DNA from: UBA1672 sp964352665 | GTDB lineage: Bacteria > Pseudomonadota > Alphaproteobacteria > Micavibrionales > Micavibrionaceae | Direction: 5' to 3' | Assembly: GCA_964352665.1 (NCBI GenBank) | Contig: CAYGSJ010000006.1 | Coordinates: forward strand, 62,001 to 126,000 | DNA length: 64,000 bases | In this document: in pieces, positions 34,781 through 43,037 of the stretch | Layout of the letters: each line of letters starts with the position of its first letter | Position numbering within the stretch: position 1 is the stretch's first letter | Program-made: the position numbers and the translations under genes | Notes under the pieces: model-generated | The model's database searches: none | What the model was told of the DNA's origin: nothing | What the model saw: the letters and a program-made list of their open reading frames with translations, nothing else

Positions 34781-36094
34781 ATGAGCAATGCCGCAGAAAA
34801 ACTGAAAGTGTCAGGGTATGAGGGCTTCTTTATAGATGATCTTCAAAATGTTGATCCGGATATTTACGAGAGCATCCAGAACGAATTGGATAGGCAAAAA
34901 ACTCAAATAGAACTTATTGCTTCGGAAAATATTGTGTCTCGTGCGGTGCTTCAAGCTCAGGGTTCTGTTCTTACAAACAAATACGCAGAAGGCTATCCAG
35001 GGCGTCGTTATTACGGTGGGTGCGAATTTGTTGATGTTGTCGAAAATATTGCACGAGAGCGTGCAAAGGAATTGTTTGGCGCAAAATATGCAAATGTACA
35101 ACCTAATTCCGGTTCTCAGGCAAACCAAGGTGTTATGCAGGCTTTACTACAGCCGGGTGATACAATTCTCGGGATGTCTCTGGCGGCTGGCGGTCATCTG
35201 ACGCACGGTGCGGCGCCAAACCAATCAGGGAAGTGGTTTAATGCTATCCAGTATGGCGTTCGGGAATCCGATTCTTTGCTTGATTATGAAGAGGTTGAGA
35301 AACTGGCGCAGGAGCATAAGCCCAAAATGATTATTGCCGGCGCTTCGGCATATCCTCGCCATATAGATTTTGAACGCTTCAGAAAAATTGCAGATTCTAT
35401 AGGGGCATATTTGTTTGTAGATATGGCGCATTATGCCGGTCTGATTGCTGCAGGGACGTATCCTTCTCCTGTGCCGCATGCGCATGTGGTGACAACGACA
35501 ACACATAAAACTTTACGCGGGCCGCGTGGAGGTATGATTTTAACCAATGATCTGGATATTTTCAAAAAGCTGAATTCAGCTATTTTCCCGGGAATTCAGG
35601 GTGGGCCGCTGATGCATGTGATTGCTGGAAAAGCGGTAGCTTATGGGGAGGCTTTGCGTCCTGAGTTTAAGGCTTATGGACAGGCCGTGATTGATAATGC
35701 ACGCGTATTAGCAGCAACACTTAAAGAGGGTGGTGTTGATATTGTTTCGGGTGGAACAGATAGCCATATCGTTCTGGTTGATTTGAGACCCAAGGGGTTG
35801 ACCGGTAAAGACGCCGAGATATCTCTTGAGCGCGCGGGGATGACGTGTAACAAAAATGCCGTCCCATTTGATCCAGCGCCGCCTATGGTAACTTCTGGCG
35901 TGCGCTTGGGTACACCGGCAGCTACAAGTCGTGGTTTTGGTCCAGAGGAGTTCAAACAGGTTGGTCAATATACCATTGAGGTCCTTGATGGGCTTAAAGA
36001 AAATGGGGTAGAAGGGAATGCTGCGGTAGAGGCTGCGGTGCATAAAAAAGTTGACGAGTTATGTGCACGTTTTCCTATTTATCCCAATGAATAA
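34781..36094 (+). CDS. glyA: Serine hydroxymethyltransferase
   Basis: A 437-aa PLP enzyme converting serine and tetrahydrofolate to glycine and methylene-tetrahydrofolate. PLP Lys in TTTTHKTLRGPRGG; N-terminal ELIASENIVSRAV and NKYAEGYPGRRYYGGCE. I choose ATG 34781, which has GGAGG at good spacing; the in-frame ATG 15 nt upstream contains that ribosome site. Followed by nrdR after 17 nt. Confidence 0.95.
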   Translation: MSNAAEKLKVSGYEGFFIDDLQNVDPDIYESIQNELDRQKTQIELIASENIVSRAVLQAQGSVLTNKYAEGYPGRRYYGGCEFVDVVENIARERAKELFGAKYANVQPNSGSQANQGVMQALLQPGDTILGMSLAAGGHLTHGAAPNQSGKWFNAIQYGVRESDSLLDYEEVEKLAQEHKPKMIIAGASAYPRHIDFERFRKIADSIGAYLFVDMAHYAGLIAAGTYPSPVPHAHVVTTTTHKTLRGPRGGMILTNDLDIFKKLNSAIFPGIQGGPLMHVIAGKAVAYGEALRPEFKAYGQAVIDNARVLAATLKEGGVDIVSGGTDSHIVLVDLRPKGLTGKDAEISLERAGMTCNKNAVPFDPAPPMVTSGVRLGTPAATSRGFGPEEFKQVGQYTIEVLDGLKENGVEGNAAVEAAVHKKVDELCARFPIYPNE

Positions 36095-36111
36095 CGAAGT
36101 GAGAGCATAAC

Positions 36112-36591
36112 ATGCGCTGTCCGTTTTGTGGAAGTGATGAAACACAAGTAAAAGACTCAAGGCCGACGGAAGATAATTCAACCATTCGGCGGCGTCGGTC
36201 TTGTCCGGATTGTGAGCAGAGGTTCACAACCTTTGAGCGTGTTCAGTTGCGCGAGATGACGGTTTTAAAGGGCGGCGGCAGAAAACAGCCCTTCGACAGA
36301 GATAAGATCATACGTTCAATGCAGGTTGCCCTACGTAAAAGACCTGTGGAACTCGAGGCTATTGAGGAAGAAGCCAACAAGATTGTCAGGATTCTTGAGT
36401 CACAGGGTGAAGCAGAAGTGCATTCAGACAAAATAGGTGAGCTTGTTATGGATGCTTTGACCCGTTTGGATGCTGTCGGCTATATCAGGTTTGCCTCTGT
36501 TTATAAGGATTTTCGTGATCCTGAGGACTTTAATGACTTTCTCAGTAAAGTCACTCATATGAAAGAACCCAAAAAACGCAAAAAGGCCTGA
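36112..36591 (+). CDS. nrdR: Transcriptional repressor NrdR
   Basis: A 159-aa repressor of ribonucleotide reductase genes. Zinc ribbon CPFCGSDETQVKDSRP...CPDCEQRFTTFE, followed by an ATP-cone domain (about 48-138) that senses ATP/dATP. The C-terminus is Lys/Arg-rich. The glyA-nrdR-ribD order is conserved in Alphaproteobacteria. No nrd gene is nearby, so targets lie elsewhere. Confidence 0.95.
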   Translation: MRCPFCGSDETQVKDSRPTEDNSTIRRRRSCPDCEQRFTTFERVQLREMTVLKGGGRKQPFDRDKIIRSMQVALRKRPVELEAIEEEANKIVRILESQGEAEVHSDKIGELVMDALTRLDAVGYIRFASVYKDFRDPEDFNDFLSKVTHMKEPKKRKKA

Positions 36592-36594
36592 GCC

Positions 36595-37680
36595 ATGAGC
36601 TCGTCTGCAGACACCCATTATATGAGAAGCGCTATATCTCTAGCGCGCAGAGGGCTTGGCCGAACATGGCCTAATCCTTCCGTGGGGTGCGTTATTGTTA
36701 AGGGCGGGCATGTTATTGCTCGTGCCCGCACACAAGATGGCGGTCGGCCACATGCAGAAAAGGAAGCACTGGATGCCGCAGGGCAAAGTGCAAAGGGTGC
36801 AACATTATATGTGACACTTGAGCCTTGTTCACATAAGGGGGAAACAGGTGCTTGTGTCGATGCTATAATTAAATCCGGCGTTCAGCGCGTAGTGATGGGG
36901 GTGGATGACGTTGACCCTCGTGTTGCCGGCAAGTCAGAAGAAATTCTAAGAGATGCAGGAATTGAGGTTGTTTCGGGCATTCTTCAAGAGGAATGTGAAA
37001 AGGTCAATGCCGGCTTTTTTACTAAAATAAGAAAATCGAGGCCGTTTGTAACACTCAAAATAGCCTGTACTCTGGATGGAAAAATTGCATGTGCCTCTGG
37101 CGAAAGCCAATGGATTACCGGTGAAACTGCGCGTCATCATGTGCAGCATATACGCGCACAACATGATGCAATTCTAGTTGGAGTTGGGACAGTTTTAACA
37201 GATGATCCTTTGCTTACAACACGCTTAAAAGGCATAGACCATAAGTCTGTGCGCATTGTTCTAGATAACAATTTAAGGACACCTGTGGATAGCAGGCTTG
37301 TACAAAGTGCGAACGGCACTCCTTTGTGGATACTTCATAAGGAGAAAAGCAGCAGTAAAGCATTGGAAAATAAAGCTGCTGTGTTACATCAGGTGGATTG
37401 CAATAATCTTGAGCAAGTATTAGAACTGTTGGCAGATCAGGGGATAACACGTGTGTTAATTGAAGGTGGTGCAGGGGTTCATACATCGTTTTTAAGAGCC
37501 GGCTTGTACGATGAAGTTGTGGTCTACCGCGCACCTACAGTTTTAGGTGATGAAGCAAAAGCGGCTGTTAATGGGTTTAATATTGTGACCCTGAAAGAAC
37601 GACACGATTTGACGCTGAAGTCAGTAGAGGCATTAGGGCAGGATACGTTAGAAAGATACAGCAAAAAGGTTGAGGCATAG
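36595..37680 (+). CDS. ribD: Bifunctional riboflavin deaminase/reductase
   Basis: A 361-aa protein performing the second and third steps from GTP. N-terminal zinc deaminase (about 5-145) with HAEKEAL and PCSHKGETGAC ligands. C-terminal reductase (about 148-355) with VTLKIACTLDGKIA, SQWITGETARHHVQ and LIEGGAGVHTSFL. It is 3 nt after nrdR and abuts ribE with no gap. I see no FMN riboswitch upstream. Confidence 0.95.
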   Translation: MSSSADTHYMRSAISLARRGLGRTWPNPSVGCVIVKGGHVIARARTQDGGRPHAEKEALDAAGQSAKGATLYVTLEPCSHKGETGACVDAIIKSGVQRVVMGVDDVDPRVAGKSEEILRDAGIEVVSGILQEECEKVNAGFFTKIRKSRPFVTLKIACTLDGKIACASGESQWITGETARHHVQHIRAQHDAILVGVGTVLTDDPLLTTRLKGIDHKSVRIVLDNNLRTPVDSRLVQSANGTPLWILHKEKSSSKALENKAAVLHQVDCNNLEQVLELLADQGITRVLIEGGAGVHTSFLRAGLYDEVVVYRAPTVLGDEAKAAVNGFNIVTLKERHDLTLKSVEALGQDTLERYSKKVEA

Positions 37681-38274
37681 ATGTTTACAGGTTTGGTTCA
37701 AGATATAGGCACTGTAAAACAAATCCACAAATCGGACAGCGATATGCGGATCGAGATTGACACTAAAATGCCCCTAAATGAGGTCAAAATCGGGTCATCC
37801 GTCTCTTGTGCTGGCTGTTGCCTCACTGTTGTGGAAAAGACAAATTCATCTTTGTTTTTTGATGTTTCCAGTGAAACGTTAAACAGAACCACTATAGGGT
37901 CATGGAGGGTCATGACACATGTAAACCTAGAGCCATCCTTAAAGGTAGGTGATGAGGTCGGGGGGCATTTTGTCTCGGGGCATGTGGATTCAATGACTAA
38001 AATTATTGATATTCAAGGTGACGCAGGATCTCGGAGGTTAACAATTGCAATACCCAAGGGGTATGAAAAATATATTGTTCCCAAGGGCTCGATTACGCTT
38101 GACGGCGTGTCGCTTACTGTTAATGAAGTCCATGACCAATCTTTTGGTGTGAATATAATTCCACATACATGGGAAAATACCACATTACAGAATTTAAATG
38201 GTGGAGATGAATTGAATATAGAAATTGATATGCTTGCACGCTATGTTGCAAAGATGATGAAGGGACTTGGATGA
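37681..38274 (+). CDS. ribE: Riboflavin synthase alpha chain
   Basis: A 197-aa enzyme dismutating two lumazines to riboflavin. Two lumazine-binding repeats: MFTGLVQDIGTV...SVSCAGCCLTVV in the first and GGHFVSGHVDS...GSITLDGVSLTVNEV in the second. The ATG follows immediately after the ribD stop, and the stop overlaps ribB by 4 nt. Naming follows riboflavin synthase = ribE (ribC in some species). Confidence 0.93.
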   Translation: MFTGLVQDIGTVKQIHKSDSDMRIEIDTKMPLNEVKIGSSVSCAGCCLTVVEKTNSSLFFDVSSETLNRTTIGSWRVMTHVNLEPSLKVGDEVGGHFVSGHVDSMTKIIDIQGDAGSRRLTIAIPKGYEKYIVPKGSITLDGVSLTVNEVHDQSFGVNIIPHTWENTTLQNLNGGDELNIEIDMLARYVAKMMKGLG

Positions 38275-39425
38275 GTAATTCTACTATATCAAAGCAAGAG
38301 ATAAAGGATGCGCGTTTGAGCGAGGAAGATCAACCAGTGTTATCTTCTATCGATGATATTATTGCCGATATTCGTGTTGGTAAGCCTGTAATTATTGTTG
38401 ATGACGAAGATCGGGAGAATGAAGGGGACCTTATTATTGCAGCGGAAATGGCAACGCCTGAAAACATTAATTTTATGGCAAAGGACGGTCGTGGTCTAAT
38501 ATGTCTTCCAATGGAAGAGCCGATGGTCGATAGGCTTGGTCTCCAATTAATGGGGCGCGGTAATAACAGCCAGCACCGTACTGCTTTTACAGTTTCTATT
38601 GAGGCAAAGGAAGGAATTACTACCGGTATTTCTGCAGCAGATCGTGCAAAAACTATACAAGCTGCAATAGATCCAGAAAGCGGGCCAGGATCCATAGCAA
38701 CGCCGGGCCATATTTTTCCTCTAATGGCAAGAGAAGGTGGCGTTTTGGTGCGTGCGGGTCACACAGAAGCGGCGGTGGATCTTGCAAAAATGGCAGGATT
38801 TAGCGGCGCTGGTGTTATTTGTGAGATTATGAACGATGATGGTTCAATGGCAAGATTGGATGATCTTGTGGCATTTGCCCAGCTTCATAATTTGAAGATC
38901 GGAACCATTGCAGATCTTATTGCGTACCGTAGGTGCAATGAGACTCTGGTGGAGCGCATTCACGAACAACCGTTCATTTCGCATCACGGGGGTGAGTTCA
39001 AGCTGTGTCTTTATGCTGCGCGTATTGATTATGCGGAACATATAGCCCTCGTTAAGGGCGATATTTCAAATCAAGAAGAGCCGGTTTTAGTGCGAATGCA
39101 TGCCTTGAATATTTTAAGTGATGTGCTTGGTCAGGATTCTGTTTTGCAGCGTTCTATGGAGATTATTGATCAAGAGGGGCAGGGTGTTATTGTTTTGCTT
39201 CGCCCCCCTAACGCAAAAACGCTTTCCGAAAAGTTAGTAGGGAAAGAGGGACAGGCAGATTTGAAAACCCAGACTGTTTTACGTGATTACGGAATAGGGG
39301 CTCAGATTTTGCTGGACTTGGGGGTGCGGAATATGATTTTACTGTCCAACAGTCCGAAAAACATCGCCGGGTTGGATGGATATGATCTTCACATTCAAGG
39401 TCATCGTGCAATTACAGACCAATAG
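38271..39425 (+). CDS. ribB: 3,4-dihydroxy-2-butanone-4-phosphate synthase with degenerate GTP cyclohydrolase II half (RibBX type)
   Basis: A 384-aa protein. Residues about 25-230 are an intact DHBP synthase converting ribulose 5-phosphate to the four-carbon unit: VDDEDRENEGDLIIAAE, the catalytic region ending RAGHTEAAVDLAKMAG. Residues about 235-384 have RibA shape (HHGGEFKLCLYA, DYGIGAQILLDLGV) but lack its zinc Cys ligands: the C-x10-C-x-C region reads HALNILSDVLGQDS, and the RQEGRGIGL loop is replaced. So the GTP step must come from a ribA elsewhere. This matches the RibBX variant described in Proteobacteria. Confidence 0.92.
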   Translation: MSNSTISKQEIKDARLSEEDQPVLSSIDDIIADIRVGKPVIIVDDEDRENEGDLIIAAEMATPENINFMAKDGRGLICLPMEEPMVDRLGLQLMGRGNNSQHRTAFTVSIEAKEGITTGISAADRAKTIQAAIDPESGPGSIATPGHIFPLMAREGGVLVRAGHTEAAVDLAKMAGFSGAGVICEIMNDDGSMARLDDLVAFAQLHNLKIGTIADLIAYRRCNETLVERIHEQPFISHHGGEFKLCLYAARIDYAEHIALVKGDISNQEEPVLVRMHALNILSDVLGQDSVLQRSMEIIDQEGQGVIVLLRPPNAKTLSEKLVGKEGQADLKTQTVLRDYGIGAQILLDLGVRNMILLSNSPKNIAGLDGYDLHIQGHRAITDQ

Positions 39426-39436
39426 GCAGATTTGAA

Positions 39437-39886
39437 ATGTCCCATATCATGATTGTTGTGTCACCATACTATAAAGAAGTATCGGACTTTCTGCTTCTTG
39501 GTACAAAAGCATGCCTGAAAAAAAATCATGCGACATATGAGATTTTCGAGGTTGCCGGAGCGCTTGAAATACCCTTGGCCGCAAAATTCGGTGCTATGCG
39601 CGAGGCTAGTAAGGGTGTAGAGAATCCTAAATTTGACGGGTGTGTGGCACTTGGCTGTGTAATAAGAGGCGAGACATCTCATTATGATGTTGTCTGTCAG
39701 GAATCTGCGCGCGGGTTATCGAATATTGCTATGGAATTTAATTTTCCTGTCGGAAACGGAATATTGACCTGTGACACAATGGAGCAAGCTATTGTGCGTG
39801 CGGACCCCGATCAAAAAAATAAGGGAGCAGATGCGGTTATGGCTGTGTTATCTTTGCTCAAAATAAAACATACTTTGAAAGTCTAG
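39437..39886 (+). CDS. ribH: 6,7-dimethyl-8-ribityllumazine synthase
   Basis: A 149-aa enzyme condensing the RibD and RibB products to lumazine. It has FEVAGALEIPLAAKFGA, GCVALGCVIRGETSHYDVV and the late NGILTCDTMEQAIVRA. The N-terminus shows a shorter loop than icosahedral forms. 11 nt after ribB, 7 nt before nusB. Confidence 0.94.
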   Translation: MSHIMIVVSPYYKEVSDFLLLGTKACLKKNHATYEIFEVAGALEIPLAAKFGAMREASKGVENPKFDGCVALGCVIRGETSHYDVVCQESARGLSNIAMEFNFPVGNGILTCDTMEQAIVRADPDQKNKGADAVMAVLSLLKIKHTLKV

Positions 39887-39893
39887 TGACCCT

Positions 39894-40370
39894 ATGGTAA
39901 ACGCGGAATATAAGGATTTAAGAAAAAACAAGGAATTAGCAGCACGCATGATGGCAGTGCAGGCTTGCTACGAGGTATTACATAGTAAAAGACCTGTTTC
40001 CGACGTTGTGCAAGAATATACCGAGCGTGGGCTACAATTAGATTTCGGACAAAATGATGCCATTAAGTCTGATAGTGGACTTTTTAAAAGAATTATGGCC
40101 GCAGTAAACTCAAGACACGCTGAAATTGAAGATATCCTTTTGGTTTCTGTTCAAAAAGAGGATGACGAAAAAAAATCTGAAAAAGAGATCGAGGCGCTTT
40201 TGCGGTCTATTCTAATGTGCGGTATAGCTGAAGTGTTGTGTCATCAAGACATAGATAGAGCACTGATTATAAATGACTATCTTGATGTTACTCATGCATT
40301 CTACGAGAAAGGACAAGTTTCTTTCGTGAATGGGGTCCTTGATAAAGTCGCCAAGGTTTTAAGTGAATAA
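39894..40370 (+). CDS. nusB: Transcription antitermination protein NusB
   Basis: A 158-aa all-helical protein that binds boxA RNA with S10 in rRNA antitermination. N-terminal K-E-L-A-A-R-M-M-A-V-Q-A-C-Y-E-V, central IEALLRSILMCGIAEVL, and the conserved ALIINDYLDVTHAFYEKGQVSFVNGVLDKVAK end. Last gene of the riboflavin run. The order ribH-nusB is common in Alphaproteobacteria. Confidence 0.93.
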   Translation: MVNAEYKDLRKNKELAARMMAVQACYEVLHSKRPVSDVVQEYTERGLQLDFGQNDAIKSDSGLFKRIMAAVNSRHAEIEDILLVSVQKEDDEKKSEKEIEALLRSILMCGIAEVLCHQDIDRALIINDYLDVTHAFYEKGQVSFVNGVLDKVAKVLSE

Positions 40371-40453
40371 ATTTTGGATTTTATGCATCTCTAACCAGAC
40401 CTTAAGATTTATTTGCTAGTATTCTCTTTAGAGTTTGAAAGGAAATACTCTAT

Positions 40454-40873
40454 ATGCGCTCTGCTAAGTTTACTTCATGTTTTTTTGTTTTTTTGTTTTG
40501 TTCCTTGATAATGGGGACAGCCATGGCGTCCGATAAAAAATCGGAGAAAGATGGTATGGAGTATGTAGAGCTTGATCCCCTTATTCTTCCGATCATTGAT
40601 GAAGACGGTGTCTATCAGGTTCTGAGTATGGTGGTTGTTATAGAGGTTGAGGGTGTTTTCGCAGCAGATGAAATTAAGAAAAAATCTCCCAAACTCAAAG
40701 ATGCATATATTCAGGATATGTATGGTGTTCTGAACGAGCACGCAGCCATGAAGGGCGGTGTTTTACAGGTTAGCATAATAAAACAGCGCCTTAACAACAT
40801 TACGCATGCTGTTATGGGTGATGATATGAACACCGAAGTTCTGCTTCAAATGGTTCAGCAGCGCCCAATATAA
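40454..40873 (+). CDS. Exported FliL-like protein
   Basis: A 139-aa protein with a signal peptide or single membrane segment at about 7-26. A body follows resembling the FliL C-terminal fold: YVELDPLILPIIDEDGVYQVLSMVVVIEVEG, a helix with DEIKKKSPKLKDAYIQDMYGVL, and a conserved LLQMVQQRP end. FliL modulates flagellar stators, and motAB is 8 kb upstream. The similarity is weak, so function is open. It lies 83 nt after nusB and is convergent with bamE (adjacent stops). Confidence 0.55.
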   Translation: MRSAKFTSCFFVFLFCSLIMGTAMASDKKSEKDGMEYVELDPLILPIIDEDGVYQVLSMVVVIEVEGVFAADEIKKKSPKLKDAYIQDMYGVLNEHAAMKGGVLQVSIIKQRLNNITHAVMGDDMNTEVLLQMVQQRPI

Positions 40874-41326
40874 TTAAAGATCGGTTGCGCTTTGATTAGG
40901 TGCATTGAAGCGCCCCAAATTCCCCAGAAGTTGCTGCATAAAAGTTAGATTGTTACCATGAGTAGGTGTTTTCGACTTCGAGTAAGGGATATCTAACCTC
41001 TCCGAGTCTTCTTCGGATATTGTTTGAACGATACCCTCTTCATTGAAAGAAACCACGAAAATTCTTTCATTCACGACTTCATGGTCAAGAATGCCGCGTT
41101 TTTCTGTTTCCTGACCTAAATAATACCAAATATCTTCATTAAAGGTTGATTGTGTTGTTGGTGAACCCAAAATACGCAACACATCAGATCTTGAACTTTC
41201 GCCAACTTTAACCTCACTAACTTGATGGTCCTGAAGGAGATTGCCTCTTTGGGCTACTACAGGTGTACAGGCAAGACAGGGTATAAAAGCTGTGGTAAGC
41301 AACAAAAATTGAAAAAATTTCTTCAT
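40874..41326 (-). CDS. bamE: Outer membrane assembly factor BamE/SmpA-OmlA family lipoprotein
   Basis: A 150-aa protein from ATG 41326 (AAGG at 7-8 nt). Signal peptide with C17 and C20 as possible lipidation sites; the lipobox (CLAC) is imperfect. The SmpA/OmlA domain follows: VSEVKVGESSRSDVLRILGSPTTQSTF and DIWYYLGQETEKRG. BamE is the small lipoprotein of the BAM complex that inserts outer-membrane beta-barrels. An open frame extends 28 codons upstream but lacks a signal start. Divergent from the bc1 chaperone gene. Confidence 0.85.
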   Translation of the reverse strand: MKKFFQFLLLTTAFIPCLACTPVVAQRGNLLQDHQVSEVKVGESSRSDVLRILGSPTTQSTFNEDIWYYLGQETEKRGILDHEVVNERIFVVSFNEEGIVQTISEEDSERLDIPYSKSKTPTHGNNLTFMQQLLGNLGRFNAPNQSATDL

Positions 41327-41371
41327 AATATGCCTTTTATCGTGGTATTCGTGTGGCAGTGTCTTTAGAAC

Positions 41372-41384
41372 AGTAATCGTTACT
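41372..41384. promoter_or_regulatory. Palindrome in the bamE/bc1-chaperone divergent gap
   Basis: AGTAA-TCG-TTACT is a perfect 13-nt palindrome inside the 83-nt divergent gap. Operator role is inference. Confidence 0.3.
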
Positions 41385-41409
41385 ATTGAAAAAGCCAGAG
41401 CAAAAATCA

Positions 41410-42024
41410 ATGCTTGATATATTATTCAAACAAAAAAATACGCGCAAAAAGCATAATAAGCAGGTTGCAAAAGAACTGTATCGTTGTGCTTTGTTGAATG
41501 TCCGCAATAGATATTTTTATGAAGAGTGCGGGGTGCCAGATACATTTGACGGTAGATTTGATCTACTTCTATTGCATATTTTTATGATTTTAAACCATCT
41601 TATGAAACATGAGGATTGTGAAGCCCTGTCGCAGGATATCTTTGATATTACATTCAGGGATATGGACCAAACCCTAAGAGAGATGGGAGTCGGTGATGTG
41701 GGTGTCCCGAAACATATGAAGCGTATGATGAAGGCATTTAATGGACGTATGCATAGTTATCAGTTGGCACTTGATCCAGACAGTTTATCCGGCAAGGAAA
41801 TCGAAGGATTGAGGGAAAGTAGTTTAGAGGAAGCCATTAAAAGAAACGTTTATGGTATAGATGAGCATGGCAGTGAGATTGAAGAAAAAGTTCTGAAGCT
41901 GTGCCAATTTGTGGAATATAATCTTGAGCAGAATGTAGATTTTAATGTTGCCAAGCTTAAAGAGGGAAAGGCTTGCTTTATTAATAAGAAAAATTGCCCA
42001 GAGGAGTTGAAGCGTGTCGGATAG
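41410..42024 (+). CDS. Ubiquinol-cytochrome c reductase (bc1) assembly chaperone, CBP3 family
   Basis: A 204-aa protein of the CBP3/ubiquinol-cyt c chaperone type. YRCALLNVRNRYFYEECGVPDTFDGRFDLLLLHIFMIL, then LSQDIFDITFRDMDQTLREMGVGDVGVPKHMKRMMKAF. It helps fold cytochrome b of respiratory complex III. ATG 41410 preferred; an in-frame TTG lies 24 nt upstream. It overlaps the next gene by 11 nt. The bamE-CBP3-DUF177-plsX order is typical of Alphaproteobacteria. Confidence 0.85.
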   Translation: MLDILFKQKNTRKKHNKQVAKELYRCALLNVRNRYFYEECGVPDTFDGRFDLLLLHIFMILNHLMKHEDCEALSQDIFDITFRDMDQTLREMGVGDVGVPKHMKRMMKAFNGRMHSYQLALDPDSLSGKEIEGLRESSLEEAIKRNVYGIDEHGSEIEEKVLKLCQFVEYNLEQNVDFNVAKLKEGKACFINKKNCPEELKRVG

Positions 42025-42625
42025 TAAGGAAAACCATATCAATATGGAGCAGGAGTGGTCTCATTTTATTGATTCCCACGACATTGGTGCAAAGGCGGTG
42101 AAGGTTGAGATTTTGATGCCGCAGGCATCTTTTGATGCCCTTTGTAATCGTTTAGACCTGCATTCTATAGAGAATTTAACAGCGACCCTCCGTCTGAAGC
42201 GTAACTCTGTTAATAAGGTTATACATGTAGAAGGTATTATTAAGGCAGATATTCATCAAAAATGCGTGGTAACTGCCGAGCCCGTATTGGAAAACATTCA
42301 TGATAAGTTTGAGGCGTGGTTTTCTGATGCTCACGACGCAGTTTCCTTTGAAAAAGCTAGGCGTGAGCGTATGAGCAGAAGGGAAAGGGAGGATCAGCCA
42401 ATGCTTGATGAGCAAGATGATCCCGAGCCAATTATTGATAACAGAATCGATCTCGGGGAGTTGGTGGTCCAGCATCTTTCACTTGCGTTAAATCCTTATC
42501 CAAGAAAAGAAGGTATTACTTACGAAAAGATAGAAGAAGAGTTGGGTAAAGCGCCTGATGGAACTTATGACAACCCCTTTGCGGCACTGAAAAATTGGAA
42601 AATCAAGGAAACAAAGACCGAATAA
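42014..42625 (+). CDS. YceD/DUF177 family protein
   Basis: A 203-aa protein of the YceD group, encoded just before rpmF and plsX as in most bacteria. It has the conserved C-V-V-T-A-E-P-V-L turn (about 88-96) and DLGELVVQHLSLALNPYPRKEG. YceD is linked to 23S rRNA processing in some bacteria and plants. The start here is GTG 42014, inside the CBP3 gene; ATG 42044 with AAGGA upstream is an alternative. Confidence 0.82.
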   Translation: MSDSKENHINMEQEWSHFIDSHDIGAKAVKVEILMPQASFDALCNRLDLHSIENLTATLRLKRNSVNKVIHVEGIIKADIHQKCVVTAEPVLENIHDKFEAWFSDAHDAVSFEKARRERMSRREREDQPMLDEQDDPEPIIDNRIDLGELVVQHLSLALNPYPRKEGITYEKIEEELGKAPDGTYDNPFAALKNWKIKETKTE

Positions 42626-42650
42626 CAAGAAAAATCATATAATTTTCTTG
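42626..42650 (+). repeat. AT-rich hairpin after the yceD stop
   Basis: CAAGAAAA (42626-42633) pairs with TTTTCTTG (42643-42650), a 9-nt loop. The -35 of the next promoter overlaps its right arm. It has no T-tract, so it is a doubtful terminator. Confidence 0.4.
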
Positions 42651-42676
42651 ATTTGATGTAATATTTTCGCTATTAC
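42648..42676 (+). promoter_or_regulatory. Predicted sigma-70 promoter of rpmF
   Basis: TTGATT (42648-42653), a 17-nt spacer and TATTAC (42671-42676), with a transcription start near 42683, about 42 nt before the rpmF ATG. Confidence 0.45.
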
Positions 42677-42724
42677 CCTGTTTCGTTTAAGAATAAACAA
42701 CAAAGACAACTAAAGGATAAGGCT

Positions 42725-42904
42725 ATGGCCGTACCAAAGAGAAAGACAACGAAGTCGAAGAGAAATATGCGTCGCTCGCATCATGCTCTAAAGGTAGAAA
42801 ACTGGGTTGAGGACGGCAGCACAGGTGAGCCAGTACGTCGTCATCATGTAGACCTAAAAACAGGTATGTATAAAGGTCGTCAAGTTATTGAAGAAAACGA
42901 CTAG
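42725..42904 (+). CDS. rpmF: 50S ribosomal protein L32
   Basis: A 59-aa protein starting MAVPKRKTTKSKRNMRRSHHAL, the standard bacterial L32 N-terminus. No four-Cys zinc motif is present, as in other alphaproteobacterial L32. AAGGA upstream of the ATG. yceD-rpmF-plsX-fabH is a widely conserved order. Confidence 0.95.
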   Translation: MAVPKRKTTKSKRNMRRSHHALKVENWVEDGSTGEPVRRHHVDLKTGMYKGRQVIEEND

Positions 42905-42923
42905 TCCTATTACGATAGAGGAC

Positions 42924-43034
42924 ATGAATACTGCCTCTCGGGAATATTTATTTTTTTTCAAAGGACCGATAGGTTTACTATTGGTCCTTGTGTATTTAGG
43001 GCTATTGTCATTATCAAAAGCAGGGGCTGTCTAA
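42924..43034 (+). CDS. Candidate 36-aa membrane micropeptide between rpmF and plsX
   Basis: An ATG opens a 36-codon frame that ends TAA 3 nt before the plsX GTG. The peptide is N-terminally polar (M-N-T-A-S-R-E-Y), then hydrophobic (about residues 16-30, G-L-L-L-V-L-V-Y-L-G-L-L), predicting one membrane helix. AGAGG precedes the ATG but only 2 nt away, which is short. A strong hairpin (42961-42989) lies inside the frame. It could be a coupled leader peptide for plsX, or chance. Confidence 0.3.
   Translation: MNTASREYLFFFKGPIGLLLVLVYLGLLSLSKAGAV
42961..42989 (+). repeat. Strong hairpin between rpmF and plsX
   Basis: AAGGACCGATAG pairs with CTATTGGTCCTT over 12 positions (one G-U) around a 5-nt loop. 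No U-run follows on the plus strand, so it is not a clear terminator. It may attenuate or stabilise the message between the ribosomal and lipid genes. Confidence 0.55.
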
Positions 43035-43037
43035 TCC

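Noticed and set aside
36400..37690. FMN riboswitch controlling ribD-ribE-ribB-ribH
   Set aside because: ribD starts 3 nt after nrdR and the genes abut; there is no leader long enough and no RFN-like conserved segment seen.
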